Origin: Megalopta genalis
Lineage: Eukaryota > Arthropoda > Insecta > Hymenoptera > Halictidae
Assembly (NCBI RefSeq): GCF_051020955.1
Contig: NW_027476094.1
Coordinates: 124,001-188,000 of the forward strand
Length of the DNA stretch: 64,000 bases
Reading direction: 5' to 3'
Under the pieces are notes generated by a model. It had not been told where the DNA came from and ran no database searches. It worked only from the letters and a program-made list of their open reading frames with translations. Below are positions 1 to 14,284 of the stretch, one piece after another; the first letter of the stretch is position 1, and every line of letters starts with the position of its first letter. The position numbers were made by a program, and so were the translations under genes.

Positions 1-3000
1 GAAACACATTGTTTAGCTTAATATTCATGCCATACAAATGGTTCAGCTTCAAATACTTATGATATACATGATTTAGCTTCAACTGCATGCGAAAAACTCG
101 CGTTAGCTTCAAATCCATGCGAAACACATGATTTAGCTTCAAATAAGCGCGAAGTAGGAGGCTGATCTTCGAATCCATGCGAAACAAATGGCTCAGGCTC
201 AAATACTTGTGTTATACTTGATTTAGCTTCAACGCCATGCGAAACAAACAAGTTAGCTTCAAATCTAAGCGAAACACATGATTTAGCTTCAAATCAATGC
301 GAAGTAGAAGGCTTAGCTTCAAATCTATCCGAAACAGATGATTTAACTACAAATCAATGCGAAGTAGAAGACTTAGTTTCAAATCCATGCGAAACGAATA
401 GTTTAGCTCCAAATACTTGTGATATACATGATTTAGCTTCAACTGCATGCGAAACACACGTGTTAGCTTCAAATCCATGCGAAACACATGATTTAGCTTC
501 AAATTCATTCGAAACACATGGTTTAGCAGAGTGTTCTCGAGAAACAAATGGTTCAGCTTCAAATACTTGTGATATACATGATTTAGCTTCAACTGCATGC
601 GGAACAAACGAGTTAGCTTCAAATCCAAGCGATACAAATGGTTCAGCTTCAAATACTTGTGATATACATGATTTAGCTTCAACAGCATGTGAAGCAAACG
701 AGATAGCTTCAAATCCATGCGAAACACATGATTTACCTTCAAATTCATTCGAAACACATGGTTTAGCAGAGTGTTCTCGAGAAACAAATGGTTCAGCTTC
801 AAATACTTGTGATATACATGATTTAGCTTCAGCTGCATGCGAATCAAACGAGTTAGCTTTAAATCCAAGCGAAACACATGATTTAGCTTCAAATCAATGC
901 GAAGTTGAAGGCTTAGCTTCAAATACATGAGAAACATATGGTTAGCTTCAAATCAATTGGAAGTAGAAGGCTTAGCTTCAAATCCAAGCGAAACACATGA
1001 TTTGGATTCAACTCAATGCGAAGTAGAAGGCTTAGCTTCAAATCCATGCGAAACGAATGATTTGGCTTCAAATACTTGTGATATACATGATTTAGCTTCA
1101 TATGCAGGCGAAACGAACGAGTTAGCTTCAAATCCATGCGAAACACATGATTTAGTTTCAAATCAATGCGAAGTAGAAAGCTTAGCTTCAAGTTAATGAG
1201 AAACAAATCAATAATCTTCAGATAATTGCGATATAAGTGGTATAGCTTCAAATGCAGGCGAAGCAAATGAGTTTGCTTCCAATCCATGCGAACCACATAA
1301 TTTAGCTTCAAATCAATGCGAAGTAGAAGGCTTATCATCAAATCCATGCGAATCAAACGGGTTAGCTTCAAACACTTGTGATATACATGATTTAGCTTCA
1401 ACTGCATGCAAAACAAACGAGTAAGCTTCAAATCCATGTGAAACACATGATGTAGCTTCAAATCAATGCGAAGCAGAAGTCTGTTCTTCGAATCCATGCG
1501 AAACAAACGGTTCAGATTAAAATACTTGTGATATACATGATTTAGCTTCAACAGCATGCGAAACAAACGAGTTAGCTTCAAATCCAGTGAAAAATATGAT
1601 TTAACGTCAAATCGACGTGAAGTAGAAGGCTTAGCTTCAAATCCAAGCGAAACAAATTATTTAGCTTCAAATCAATACGAAGTAGAAGGCGTTGTTTCAA
1701 ATCCATGCGAAACAAATGGTTTAGCTCCAAATACTTGTGATATTCATGATTTAGCTTCAACTGCATGCGAAACAAACGAGTTAGCTTCAAATCCATGCGA
1801 AACACATGATTTAGCTTCCAATCAATGCGAAGTAGAAGGCTTAGCTTCAAGTTAATAAGAAACAAATCAATAATCTTCAGATAATTGCGATATGAGTGGT
1901 ATAGGTTCAAATGCAGGCGAAGCAAATGAGTTTGCGTCCAATCCATGAGAACCACATGATTTAGCTTCAAATCAATGCGAAGTAGAAGGCTTATCATCAA
2001 ATCCATGCGAATCAAATGGTTTAGCTCCAAATACTTGCGATATACATGATTTAGCTTCAACTGCATGCAAAACAAACGAGTAAGCTTCAAATCCAAGCGA
2101 ATCACATAATTTAAATTCAAATCAATGCTAAGTAGAAGGGTTTTCTTCGAATCCATGCGAAACAAATGGTTTAGCTTCAAATACTTGTGATATACATGAT
2201 TTAGCTTCAACATCATGCGAAACAAACGAGTTAGCTTCAAATCCAAGCGAAACACATGATTTATCTTCAAATCAATGCGAGGTAGAAGGCTTATCTTCAA
2301 ATCCATGCGAATCAAACGGTTTAGCTTCAAATACTTGTGATATACATGATTTAGCTTCAACAGCATGCGAAACAAACCAGTTAGCTTCAAATCAATGCGA
2401 AACACATGATTTAGCTTCAGATCAATGCTAAGTAGAAGGGTTATCTTCGATTCCATGCGAAACAAATGATTTAGCTTCAAATACTTGTGATATACATGGT
2501 TTAGCTTCAACTGCATGCGAAACAAACGAGTTAGCTTTAAATCCATTCGAAACACAGGATTTAACTCCAAATCAATGCGAAGTAGAAGGCATAGCTTCAA
2601 ATCCATGGGAATCAAATGGTTTAGCTTCAAATACTTGTGATATACTTGATTTAGCTTCAACAGCATGCGAAACAAACGAGTTAGCTTCAAAAACCATGCG
2701 GAAGACATGATTTAGCTCCAAATCGATGCGAAGTAGAAGGCTTAACTACGAATCCAGGCGAAACAAATGGTTTAGCTTCAAATACTTGTGATATACATGG
2801 TTTAGCTTCAACTGCATGCGAAACAAACGAGTTAGCTTCAAATCCATACGAAACACATGATTTAGCTTCAACTCAATACGTTATAGATGGTTTAGCTTCA
2901 AATCCATGCGAAACAAATGGTTTAACTTCAAATACTTTTGATATACATGATTTAGCTTCAACTGCATGCCAAACAAACGAGTTAGCTTCAAATCCATGCG

Positions 3001-3639
3001 AAACACATGATTTAGGTCCAAATCAATGCGAGGTAGAAGGCTTAGCTTCAAATCCATGAGAAACACATGATTTAGATTCAAATCAATGCGAAGTAGAAGG
3101 CTTATCTTCAAATCCATGAGAATCAAACAGTTTAGCTTCAGATACTTGCGATATAAGTGATATAGCTTCAAGTGCAGGCGAATCAAACGTGTTAGCTTCA
3201 AATCCATGCGAAACACATGATTTAGATTCAAATCAAAGCGAATTAGATGACTACGCTTCAAATCCAAGCGAAACACATTATTTAACTTCAAATCAATAAG
3301 AAGAAGAAGGCTTAGTTTCAAATCCATGCGAAACAAAGGTTATAGCTTCAAATACTTGTGATATACAGGATTTAGCTTCAACTGCATGAGAGACAAACGA
3401 GAGACTTTCAAATCCAGGGGAAGCACATGATTTATCTTCAAATCAATGCGAAGTAGAAGGCGTAGTTTCAAATCAATGCGAAACAAATGGTATAGCTTCA
3501 TACAATTGTGATATACATGATTTAGCTTCAACTGCATGCGAAACAAACGAGCTAGCCTCAAATCCATTCAAAACACATGATTTAGCTTCAAATTCATTCG
3601 AAAAACATGGTTTAGCGTACTATTCATGCGAAACAAATG

Positions 3640-6250
3640 GTTTAGCTTCAAATATTGGTGATATACATGATTCAGCTACAACTGCATGCGAAACAAACGA
3701 GTTAGCTTTAAATCCAAGCGAAACACATGATTCAGATTCAACACAATGCGAAGTAGAAGGCTTAGCTTCAAATCCATGCGAAACAAGTGATTTATCATCA
3801 AATACTTGCGATATATGTTATATAGCTTCAAATGCAGGCGACATAAACGTGTTAGCTTCAAATCCATGCGAAACACATGATTTAGCTTCAAATCAATGCG
3901 AAGTAGGAGGCTTATCTTCAAATCCATGCGAAACAGATGGTTTCGCTTCAAATACCTGCGATATTCATGATTTCGCTTCAACTGCATGCGAAAAAACGAG
4001 TTAGCTTCGAATCCAAGCGAAAAACATGATTTAGCATCAAGTCAACGCGAAGTTGAAGGCTTAGTTTCAAATCCATGCGAAACAAACGAGATTGCTTCAA
4101 ATCCATGTGAAACACATGATTTAGCTTCAAATCGATGCGTAATAGAAGGCTGAACTTCGAATCCATGCGAAACACATGATTTAGCTTCAAATCAATGCGA
4201 AATAGAAGGCTGAACTTCGAATCCATGCGAAACAAATGGTTTAGCTTCAAATACTTGTGATATACATGATTTAGCTTCAAATGCAGGCGAAACGATCGAG
4301 TTAGCTTCAAATGCAAGCGAAACACATGATTCTGCCTCAAATCAATGCGAAGTAGAAGGCTTAGCTTCAAATCCATGCGAAACAAATCGTTTAGCTTCGA
4401 ATACTTGTGATATACATGATTTACCTTCAACTGCATGTGATACAAACGAGTTAGCTTAAAATCCATGCGAAACACATGATTTAGTTTCAAATCAATGCGA
4501 AGCAGAAGTCTGATCTTCGAATCCATGCGAAACAAATGGTTTAGCTTCAAATACTTGTGATATACATGATTTAGCTTCAAATGCAGGCGAAACGATCGAG
4601 TTAGCTTCAAATGCAAGCGAAACACATGATTCTGCCTCAAATCAATGCGAAGTAGAAGGCTTAGCTTCAAATCCATGCGAAACAAAAAGTTAAGATTCTA
4701 ATACTCGTGACATACATGATTTAGTTTCAACTCCATGCGAAACTACCGAGTTAGCTTCAAATACAGGAGAAACACACGATTCCGCTTCAAATCAGTGCGA
4801 AGCAGAAGTCTGATTTTCGAATCCATGCGAAACAAATGGTTCAGCTTCAAATACTTGTGATATACATGATTTAGACTCAAATCAATGCGAAGTAGAAGAC
4901 TTAGCTTCAAATCCATGCGAAACAAATGGTTTAGCTTCAAATATTGGAGATATACATGATTCAGCTACAACTGCATGCGAAACAAACGAGTTAGCTTTAA
5001 ATCCAAGCGAAACACATGATTCAGATTCAACACAATGCGAAGTAGAAGGCTTAGCTTCAAATCCATGCGAAACAAGTGATTTATCATCAGATACTTGCGA
5101 TATATGTTATACAGCTTCAAATGCAGGCGACATAAACGTGTTAGCTTCAAATCCATGCGAAACACATGATTTAGCTTCAAATCAATGCGAAGTAGAAGGC
5201 TTATCTTCAAATCCATGCGAAACAGATGGTTTCGCTTCAAATACCTGCGATATTCATGATTTAGCTTCAACTGCATGCGAAAAAACGAGTTAGCTTCGAA
5301 TCCAAGCGAAAAACATGATTTAGCATCAAGTCAACGCGAAGTTGAAGGCTTAGCTTCGAATCCATGCGAAACAAATGGTTTAGCTTCAAATACTTGTGAT
5401 ATACATGATTTAGCTTCAACAGCATGCGAAACAAACGAGTTAGCTTCAAATCCAAGCGAAAAACATGATTTAGCATCAAGTCAACGCGAAGTTGAAGGCT
5501 TAGTTTCAAATCCATGCGAAACAAACGAGATTGCTTCAAATCCATGTGAAACACATGATTTAGCTTCAAATCGATGCGTAATAGAAGGCTGAACTTCGAA
5601 TCCATGCGAAACACATGATTTAGCTTCAAATCAATGCGAAGTAGAAGGCTGAACTTCGAATCCATGCGAAACAAATGGTTTAGCTTCAAATACTTGTGAT
5701 ATACATGATTTACATTCAACAGCAAGCGAAACAAACGAGTTAGCTTCAAATCCATGCGAAACACATGATTTAGCATCAAATCAATGCGAAGTAGAAGGCT
5801 GATCTTTGAATCCACACGAAAGAGATTATTTAGCTTCACATACTTGTGATATACATGATTTAGCTTCAACAGCATGCGAAACAAACGTGTTAGCTTCAAA
5901 TCCAAGCGAAAAACATAATTTAGCATCAAGTCAACGCGAAGTAGAAGGCTTATCTTCAAATCCATGCGAAACAAATCGTTTAGCTTCGAATACTTGTGAT
6001 ATACATGATTTACCTTCAACTGCATGTGATACAAACGAGTTAGCTTAAAATCCATGCGAAACACATGATTTAGTTTCAAATCAATGCGAAGCAGAAGTCT
6101 GATCTCCGAATCCATGCGAAACAAATGGTTTAGCTTCAAATACTTGTGATATACATGATTTAGCTTCAAATGCAGGCGAAACGATCGAGTTAGCTTCAAA
6201 TGCAAACGAAACACATGATTCTGCCTCAAATAAATGCGAAACAAAAAGTT
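3640..6250. repeat. Local segmental duplication inside the 30-bp array (offset 1,289 bp)
   Basis: The segment from about 3,649 is repeated from about 4,938 with an offset of 1,289 bp. Shared rare variants are ATATTGGTGATATAC/ATATTGGAGATATAC and CAGCTACAACTGC, followed by GCGACATAAACGTG. The right-hand parts of the two copies then diverge by insertion and loss of whole monomers. This is the pattern expected from unequal exchange within a tandem array. Confidence 0.7.
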
Positions 6251-8339
6251 AAGATTCTAATACTTGTGACATACATGATTTAGTTTCAACTGCATGCGAG
6301 ACAATCGAGTTAGCATCAAATCCATACGAAAAACATTATTTAGATTCAAATTCGTGCGAAACACATGGTTTATCTTAATATTCACGCGACACAAATGCTT
6401 CAACTTCAAATACTTGGGATATACATGATTTAGCTTCAACTGCATGCGAATCAAACGAGTTAGCTTTATATCCAAGCGAAACACATGATTTAGCTTCAAA
6501 TCAATGCGAAGTTGAAGGCTTAGCTTCAGATACATGAGAAACATATGGTTAGCTTCAAATCAACTAGAAGTAGAAGGCTTAGCTACAAATCCAAGCGAAA
6601 CACATGATTTGGATTCAACTCAATGCGAAGTAGAAGGCTTAGCTTCAAATCCATGCGAAACGAATGATTTGGCTTCAAATATTTGTGACATAAATGATTT
6701 AGATTCAACTGCATGCGAGACAAACGAGTTGGGTTCCAATCCATGCGAAGCACAGGATTTATATTCAAATGAATGGGAAGTAGAAGGCTGATCTTCGAAT
6801 CCATGCGAATCAAACGGCTTCGCTTCAAACACTTGTGATATACATGATTTTGCTTCAACTGCATGCAAAACAAACGAGTAAGCTTCAAATCCATGCAAAA
6901 CACATGATTTAGCTTCAAATCAATGCGAAGCAGAAGTCTGATCTTCGAATCCATGCGAAACAAACGGTTCAGATTAAAATACTTGTGATATACATGATTC
7001 AGCTTCAAATGCAGGCGAAACGAACGAGTTAGCTTCGAATCCATGGGTAACACATGATTTAGCTTCAAATCAATGCGAAGTAGAAGGCTTAGCTACAAGT
7101 TAATGAGAAACAAATCAATAATCTTCAGATAATTGCGATATAAGTGGTATAGCTTCAAATGCTGGCGAAGCAAATGAGTTTGCTTCCAATCCATGCAAAA
7201 CACATGATTTAGCTTCAAATCAATGCGAAGTAGAAGGCTTAGCTTCAAATACATGAGAAACATATGGTTAGCTTCAAATCAATTGGAAGTAGAAGGCTTA
7301 GCTTCAAATCCAAGTGAAACACATGATTTGCATTCAACTCAATGCGAAGTAGAAGCCTTAGCTTCAAATCCTTGCGAAACGAATGATTTGGCTTCAAATA
7401 CTTGTGACACAAATGATTTAGATTCAACTGCATGCGAGACAAACGAGTTGGGTTCCAATCCATGCGAAACACAGGATTTATATTCAAATGAATGGGAAGT
7501 AGAAGGCTGATCTTCGAATCCATGCGAATCAAACGGCTTAGCTTCAAACACTTGTGATATACATGATTTTGCTTCAACTGCATGCAAAACAAACGAGTAA
7601 GCTTCAAATCCATGCAAAACACATGATTTAGCTTCAAATCCATGCGAAACACATGATTTAGCTTCAAATCAATGCGAAGTAGAAGGCTTAGCTTCAAATC
7701 CATGCGAAACAAATGGTTTAGCTTCAAATACTTGTGATATACATGATTTAGCTTCAACTGCATGCGAAACAACGAGTTAGCTTCAAATCCATGCTAAACA
7801 CATGATTTTGCTTCAAATCAGTGCGAAGAAGAAGGGTAATCTTCGAATCCATGCAAAACAAATGATTTAGCTTCAAACACGTGTGACATACATGATTTAG
7901 CTTCAATAGCATGCGAAACAAACGAGTTAGCTTCAAAAACCATGCGAAAAACATGATTTAGCTTCAAATCAATGCGAAGTAGAAGGCTTAGCTTCAAGTT
8001 AATGAGAAACAAATTAATAATCTTCAGATAATTGTGATATAAGTGGTATAGCTTCAAATGCAGGCGAAGCAAATGAGTTTGCTTCCAATCCATGCGAACC
8101 ACATGATTTAGCTTCAAATCAATGCGAAGTAGAAGGCTTATCATCAAATCCATGCGAATCAAACGGGTTAGCTTCAAACACTTGTGATATACATGATTTA
8201 GCTTCAACTGCATGCAAAACAAACGAGTAAGCTTCAAATCCATGTGAAACACATGATTTAGCTTCAAATCAATGCGAAGCAGAAGTCTGATCTTCGAATC
8301 CATGCGAAACAAACGGTTCAGATTAAAATACTTGTGATA

Positions 8340-9780
8340 TACATGATTTAGCTTCAACAGCATGCGAAACAAACGAGTTAGCTTCAAATCCAGTGAAAAA
8401 TATGATTTAACGTCAAATCGACGTGAAGTAGAAGGCTTAGCTTCAAATACAAGCGAAACAAATTATTTAGCTTCAAATCAATGCGAAGTAGAAGGCGTTG
8501 TTTCAAATCCATGCGAAACAAATGGTTTAGCTCCAAATACTTGTGATATACATGATTTAGCTTCAACTGCATGCGAAACAAACGAGTTAGCTTCAAATCC
8601 ATGCGAAACACATGATTTAGCTTCAAATCAATGCGAAGTAGAAGCCTTAGCTTCAAGTTAATAAGAAACAAATCAATAATCTTCAGATAATTGCGATATA
8701 AGTGGTATAGCTTCAAATGCAGGCGAAGCAAATGAGTTTGCTTCCAATTCATGCGAACCACATGATTTAGCTTCAAATCAATGTGAAGTAGAAGGCTTAT
8801 CATCAAATCCATGCGAATCAAACGAGTTAGCTTCAAACACTTGTGTTATACATGATTTAGCTTCAACAGCATGCGAAACAAACGAGTTAGCTTCAAATCC
8901 AGTGAAAAATATGATTTAACGTCAAATCGACGTGAAGTCGAAGGCTTAGCTTCAAATCCAAGCGAAACAAATTATTTAGCTTCAAATCAATGTGAAGTAG
9001 TAGGCTTTGTTTCAAATCCATGCGAAACAAATGGTTTAGCTCCAAATACTTGTGATATACATGATTTAGCTTCAACTGCATGCGAAACAAACGACTTAGC
9101 TTCAAATCCATGCGAAACACATGATTTAGCTTCAAATCAATGCGAAGTAGAAGGCTTAGCTTCAAGATAATAAGAAACAAATCAATAATCTTCAGATAAT
9201 TGCGATATAAGTGGTATAGCTTTAAATGCAGGCGAAGCAAATGAGTTTGCTTCCAATCCATGCGAACCACATGATTTAGCTTCAAATCAATGCGAAGTAG
9301 AAGGCTTATCATCAAATCCATGCGAATCAAACGGGTGAGCTTCAAACACTTGTGATATACATGATTTAGCTTCAACTGCATGCAAAACAAACGAGTAAGC
9401 TTCAAATCCATGCTAAACACATGATTTAGCTTCAAATCAATGCGAAACAGAAGTCTGATCTTCGAATCCATGCGAAACAAACGGTTCAGATTAAAATACT
9501 TGTGATATACATGATTTAGCTTCAACAGCATGCGAAACAAACGAGTTAGCTTCAAATCCAGTGAAATATATGATTTAACGTCAAATCGACGTGAAGTAGA
9601 AGGCTTAGCTTCAAATCCAAGCGAAACAAATTATTTAGCATCAAATCAATGCGAAGTAGAAGGCGTTGTTTCAAATCCATGCGAAACAAATGGTTTAGCT
9701 CCAAATACTTGTGATATACATGATTTAGCTTCAACTGCATGCGAAACAAACGAGTTAGCTTCAAATCCATGCTAAACACA
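8340..9780. repeat. Block of the array repeated about 20 kb away (copy 1; partner near 28,360-29,710)
   Basis: A string of rare monomer variants at 8,390, 8,900 and 9,560 recurs at 28,410, 28,920 and 29,490. The offset is 20,020 bp for the first two and 19,930 bp for the third, a change of 90 bp or three monomers. A marker near 7,765 has its partner near 28,086 (offset 20,321). The copies therefore differ by whole repeat units, as expected from exchange or conversion between distant parts of one array. Confidence 0.65.
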
Positions 9781-12700
9781 TGATTTAGCTGCAAATCAAT
9801 GCGAAGCAGAAGGCTGATCTTCGAATCCATGCGAAACAAATGGTTTAGCTTCAAATACTTGTGATATACATGATTTAGCTTCAACTGCATGCGAAACAAA
9901 CGAGTTAGCTTTAAATCCATGCTAAACACATGATTTAGCTTCAAATCAATGCGAAGTAGAAGGCTTAGCTTCAAGTTAATATGAAACAAATCAATAATAT
10001 TCAGATAATTGCGATATAAGTGGTATAGCTTCAAATGCAGGCGAAGCAAATGAGTTTGCTTCCAATCCATGCGAACCACATGATTTAGCTTCAAATCAAT
10101 GTGAAGTAGAAGGCTTATCATCAAATCCATGCGAATCAAACGGGTTAGCGTCAAACACTTGTGTTATACATGATTTAGCTTCAACTGCATGCAAAACAAA
10201 CGAGTAAGCTTCAAATCCATGCGAAACACATGATTTAGCTTCAAATCAATGCGAAGTGGAAGGCTTAGCTTCAAGTTAATAAGAAACAAATCAATAATCT
10301 TCAGATAGTTGGGATATAAGTGGTATAGCTTCAAATGCAGGCGAAGCAAATGAGTTTGCTTCCAATCCATGCGAATCACATGATTTAGCTTCAAACCAAT
10401 GCGAAGTAGAAGGCTTATCATCAAATCCATGCGAATCAAACGGGTTAGCTTCAAACACTTGTGATATACATGATTTAGCTTCAACTGCATGCAAAACAAA
10501 CGAGTAAGCTTCAAATCCATGCGAAACACATGATTTAGCTTCAAATCAATGCGAAGTAGAAGGCTTAGCTTCAAGTTAATAAGAAACAAATCAATAATCT
10601 TCAGATAATTGCGATATAAGTGGTATAACTTCAAATGCAGGCGAAGCAAATGATTTTGCTTCCAATCCATGCGAACCACATGATTTAGCTTCAAATCAAT
10701 GCGAAGTAGAAGGCTTATCATCAAATCCATGCGAATCAAACGGGTTAGCTTCAAACACTTGTGTTATACATGATTTAGCTTCAACTGCATGCAAAACAAA
10801 CGAGTAAGCTTCAAATCCATGCGAAACACATGATTTAGCTTCAAATCAATGCGAAGCAGAAGTCTGATCTTCGAATCCATGCGAAACAAACGGTTCAGAT
10901 TAAAACACTTGTGTTATACATGATTTAGCTTCAACAGCATGCGAAACAAACGAGTTAGCTTCAAATCCAGTGAAAAATATGATTTAACGTCAAATCGACG
11001 TGAAGTAGAAGGCTTAGCTTCAAATCCAAGCGAAACAAATTATTTAGCTTCAAATCAATGCGAAGTAGTAGGCGTTGTTTCAAATCCATGCGAAACAAAT
11101 GGTTTAGCTCCAAATACTTGTGATATACATGATTTAGCTTCAACTGCATGCGAAACAAACGACTTAGCTTCAAATCCATGCGAAACACATGATTTAGCTG
11201 CAAATCAGTGCGAAGAAGAAGGGTGATCTTCGAATCCATGCAAAACAAATGGTTTAGCTTCACATAATTGTGATATACATGATTTAGCTTCAAATGCAGG
11301 CGAAACGAATGAGTTAGCTTCAAATCCATGCGAAACACATGATTTAGCTTCAAATCAATGCGAAGCAGAAGTCTGATCTCCGAATCCATGCGAAACAAAT
11401 GGTTTAGCTTCAAATACTTGTGATATATATGATTTAGCTTCAAATGCAGGCGAAACGAGTTAGCTTCGAATCCATGGGAAACACATGATTTAGCTTCAAA
11501 TCAATGTGAAGTAGAAGGCTTAGCTTCAAGTTAATGAGAAACAAATCAATAATCATCAGATAATTGCGATATAAGTGGTATAGCTTCAAATGCAGGCTAA
11601 GCAAATGAGTTTGCTTCCAATCCATGCGAAACACATGATTTAGCTTCAAATCAATGCGAAGTAGAAGGCTTAGCTTCAAATACATGAGAAACATATGGTT
11701 AGCTTCAAATCAATTGGAAGTAGAAGGCTTAACTTCAAATCCAAGCGAATCACATGATTTGCATTCAACTCAATGCGAAGTAGAAGCCTTAGCTTCAAAT
11801 CCTTGCGAAACGAATGGTTTAGCTTCAAATACTTGTGATATACATGATTTAGCTTCAACTGCATGCGAAACAAACGAGTTAGCTTCAAATCCATGCTAAA
11901 CACATGATTTAGCTTCAAATCAATGCGAAGAAGAAGGGTGACCTTCGAATCCATGCAAAGCAAATGGTTTAGCTTCAAACACTTGTGATATACATGATTT
12001 AGCTTCAATAGCATGCGAAACAAACGAGTTAGCTTCAGAAACCATGCGAAAAACATGATTTAGCTTCAAATCAATGCGAAGTAGAAGGCTTATCTTCAAA
12101 TCCATGCGAAACAAATCGTTTAGCTTAAAAAACTTGTGATATACATGATTTATCTTCAACTGCATGTGATACAAACGAGTTAGCTTAAAATCCAAGCGGA
12201 ACACGTGATTTAGCTTCAAATCAATGGGAAGTAGAATGATGAGTTTCAAATACATGGGAATTAAATGGCTTAGCTTCAAATACTTGTGATATACATGATT
12301 TAGCTTAAACATCATGCGAAACAAACTAGTTAGCTTCAAATCCATGCGAAACACATGATTTAGCATCAAATCAATGCGAGGTAGAAGGCTTAGCTTCAAA
12401 TCCATGCGAACCAATCGGTTTAGCTTCAGATACTTGTGATATACATGATTTAGCTTCAACAGCATGCGAAACAAACGAGTTAGCTTCAAATCCATGCGAA
12501 ACACATGATTTAACTTCAAATCAATGCGAAGTAGAAGGCTTAGCTTCAAGTTAATAAGAAACAAATCAATAATCTTCAGATAATTGGGATATAAGTGGTA
12601 TAGCTTCAAATGCAGGCGAAGCAAATGAGTTTGCTTCCAATCCATGCGAATCACATGATTTAGCTTCAAACCATAGCGAAGTAGAAGGCTTATCATCAAA

Positions 12701-14284
12701 TCCATGCGAATCAAACGGGTTAGCTTCAAACACTTGTGATATACATAATTTAGCTTCAACTGCATGCGAAACAAACGAGTTAGCTTCAAATCCATGCGAA
12801 ACACATGATTTAGCTTCAAATCAGTGCGAAGAAGAAGGGTGATCTTCGAATCCATGCAAAACAAATGGTTTAGCTTCACATAATTGTGATATACATGATT
12901 TAGCTTCAAATGCAGGCGAAACGAATGAGTTAGCTTCAAATACAAGCGAAACACATGATTCTGCCTCAAATCAATGCAAAATAGAAGGCTTAGCTTCAAA
13001 TCCATGCGAAACAAAAAGTTAAGATTCTAATACTTATGACATACATGATTTAGTTTCAACTGCATGCGAAACTAACGAGTTAGCTTTAGATCCAAGCATA
13101 AAACATGATTTAGAATCAAATCAATGCGAAGTAGAAGACAGCTTCAAATACATGAGAAACATATGGTTAGCTTCAAATCAATTGGAAGTAGAAGGCTTAG
13201 CTTCAAATCCAAGCGAAACACATGATTTGGGTTCAACTCAATGCGAAGTAGAATGCTTAGCTTCAAATCCATGCGAAACGAGTGATTTGGCTTGAAATAC
13301 TTTTGATATAAATGATTTAGATTCAACTGCATGCGAGACAAACGAGTTGGGTTCAAATCCATGCGAAACACAGGATTTATATTCAAATGAATGCGAAGTA
13401 GAAGGCTGAACTTAGAATCCATGCGAATCAAACGGCTTAGCATCAAACCCTTGTGATAAACATGATTTAGCTTCAACTGCATGCAAAACAAACGAGTAAG
13501 CTTCAAATCCATGCGAAACACATGATTTAGCTTCAAATCAATGCGAAGTAGAAGGCTTTGCTTCAAGTTCATAAGAAACAAATCAATAATCTTCAGATAA
13601 TTGCGATATAAGTGGTATAGCTTCAAATGCAGGCGAAGCAAATGAGTTTGCTTCCAATCCATGCGAACCACATGATTTAGCTTCAAATCAATGCGAAGTA
13701 GAAGGCTTATCATCAAATCCATGCGAATCAAACGGGTTAGCTTCAAACACTTGTGTTATACATGATTTAGCTTCAACTGCATGCAAAACAAACGAGTAAG
13801 CTTCAAATCCATGCGAAACACATGATTTAGCTTCAAATCAATGCGAAGCAGAAGTCTGATCTTCGAATCCATGCGAAAGAAATGGTTTAGCTCCAAATAC
13901 TTGTGATATACATGATTTAGCTTCAACTGCATGTGAAACAAACGAGTTAGCTTCAAATCCATGCGAAACATATGATTTAGCTTCAAATCAATGCGAAGTA
14001 GAAGGCTTAGCTTCAAGTTAATAAGAAACAAATCAATAATCTTCAGATAATTGGGATATAAGTGGTATAGCTTCAAATGCATGCGAAGCAAATGAGTTTG
14101 CTTCCAATCCATGCGAATCACATGATTTAGCTTCAAACCAATGCGAAGTAGAAGGCTTATCATCAAATCCATGCGAATCAAACGGGTTAGCTTCAAACAC
14201 TTGTGATATACATGATTTAGCTTCAACTTCATGCAAAACAAACGAGTAAGCTTCAAATCCATGCGAAACACATGATTTAGCTTC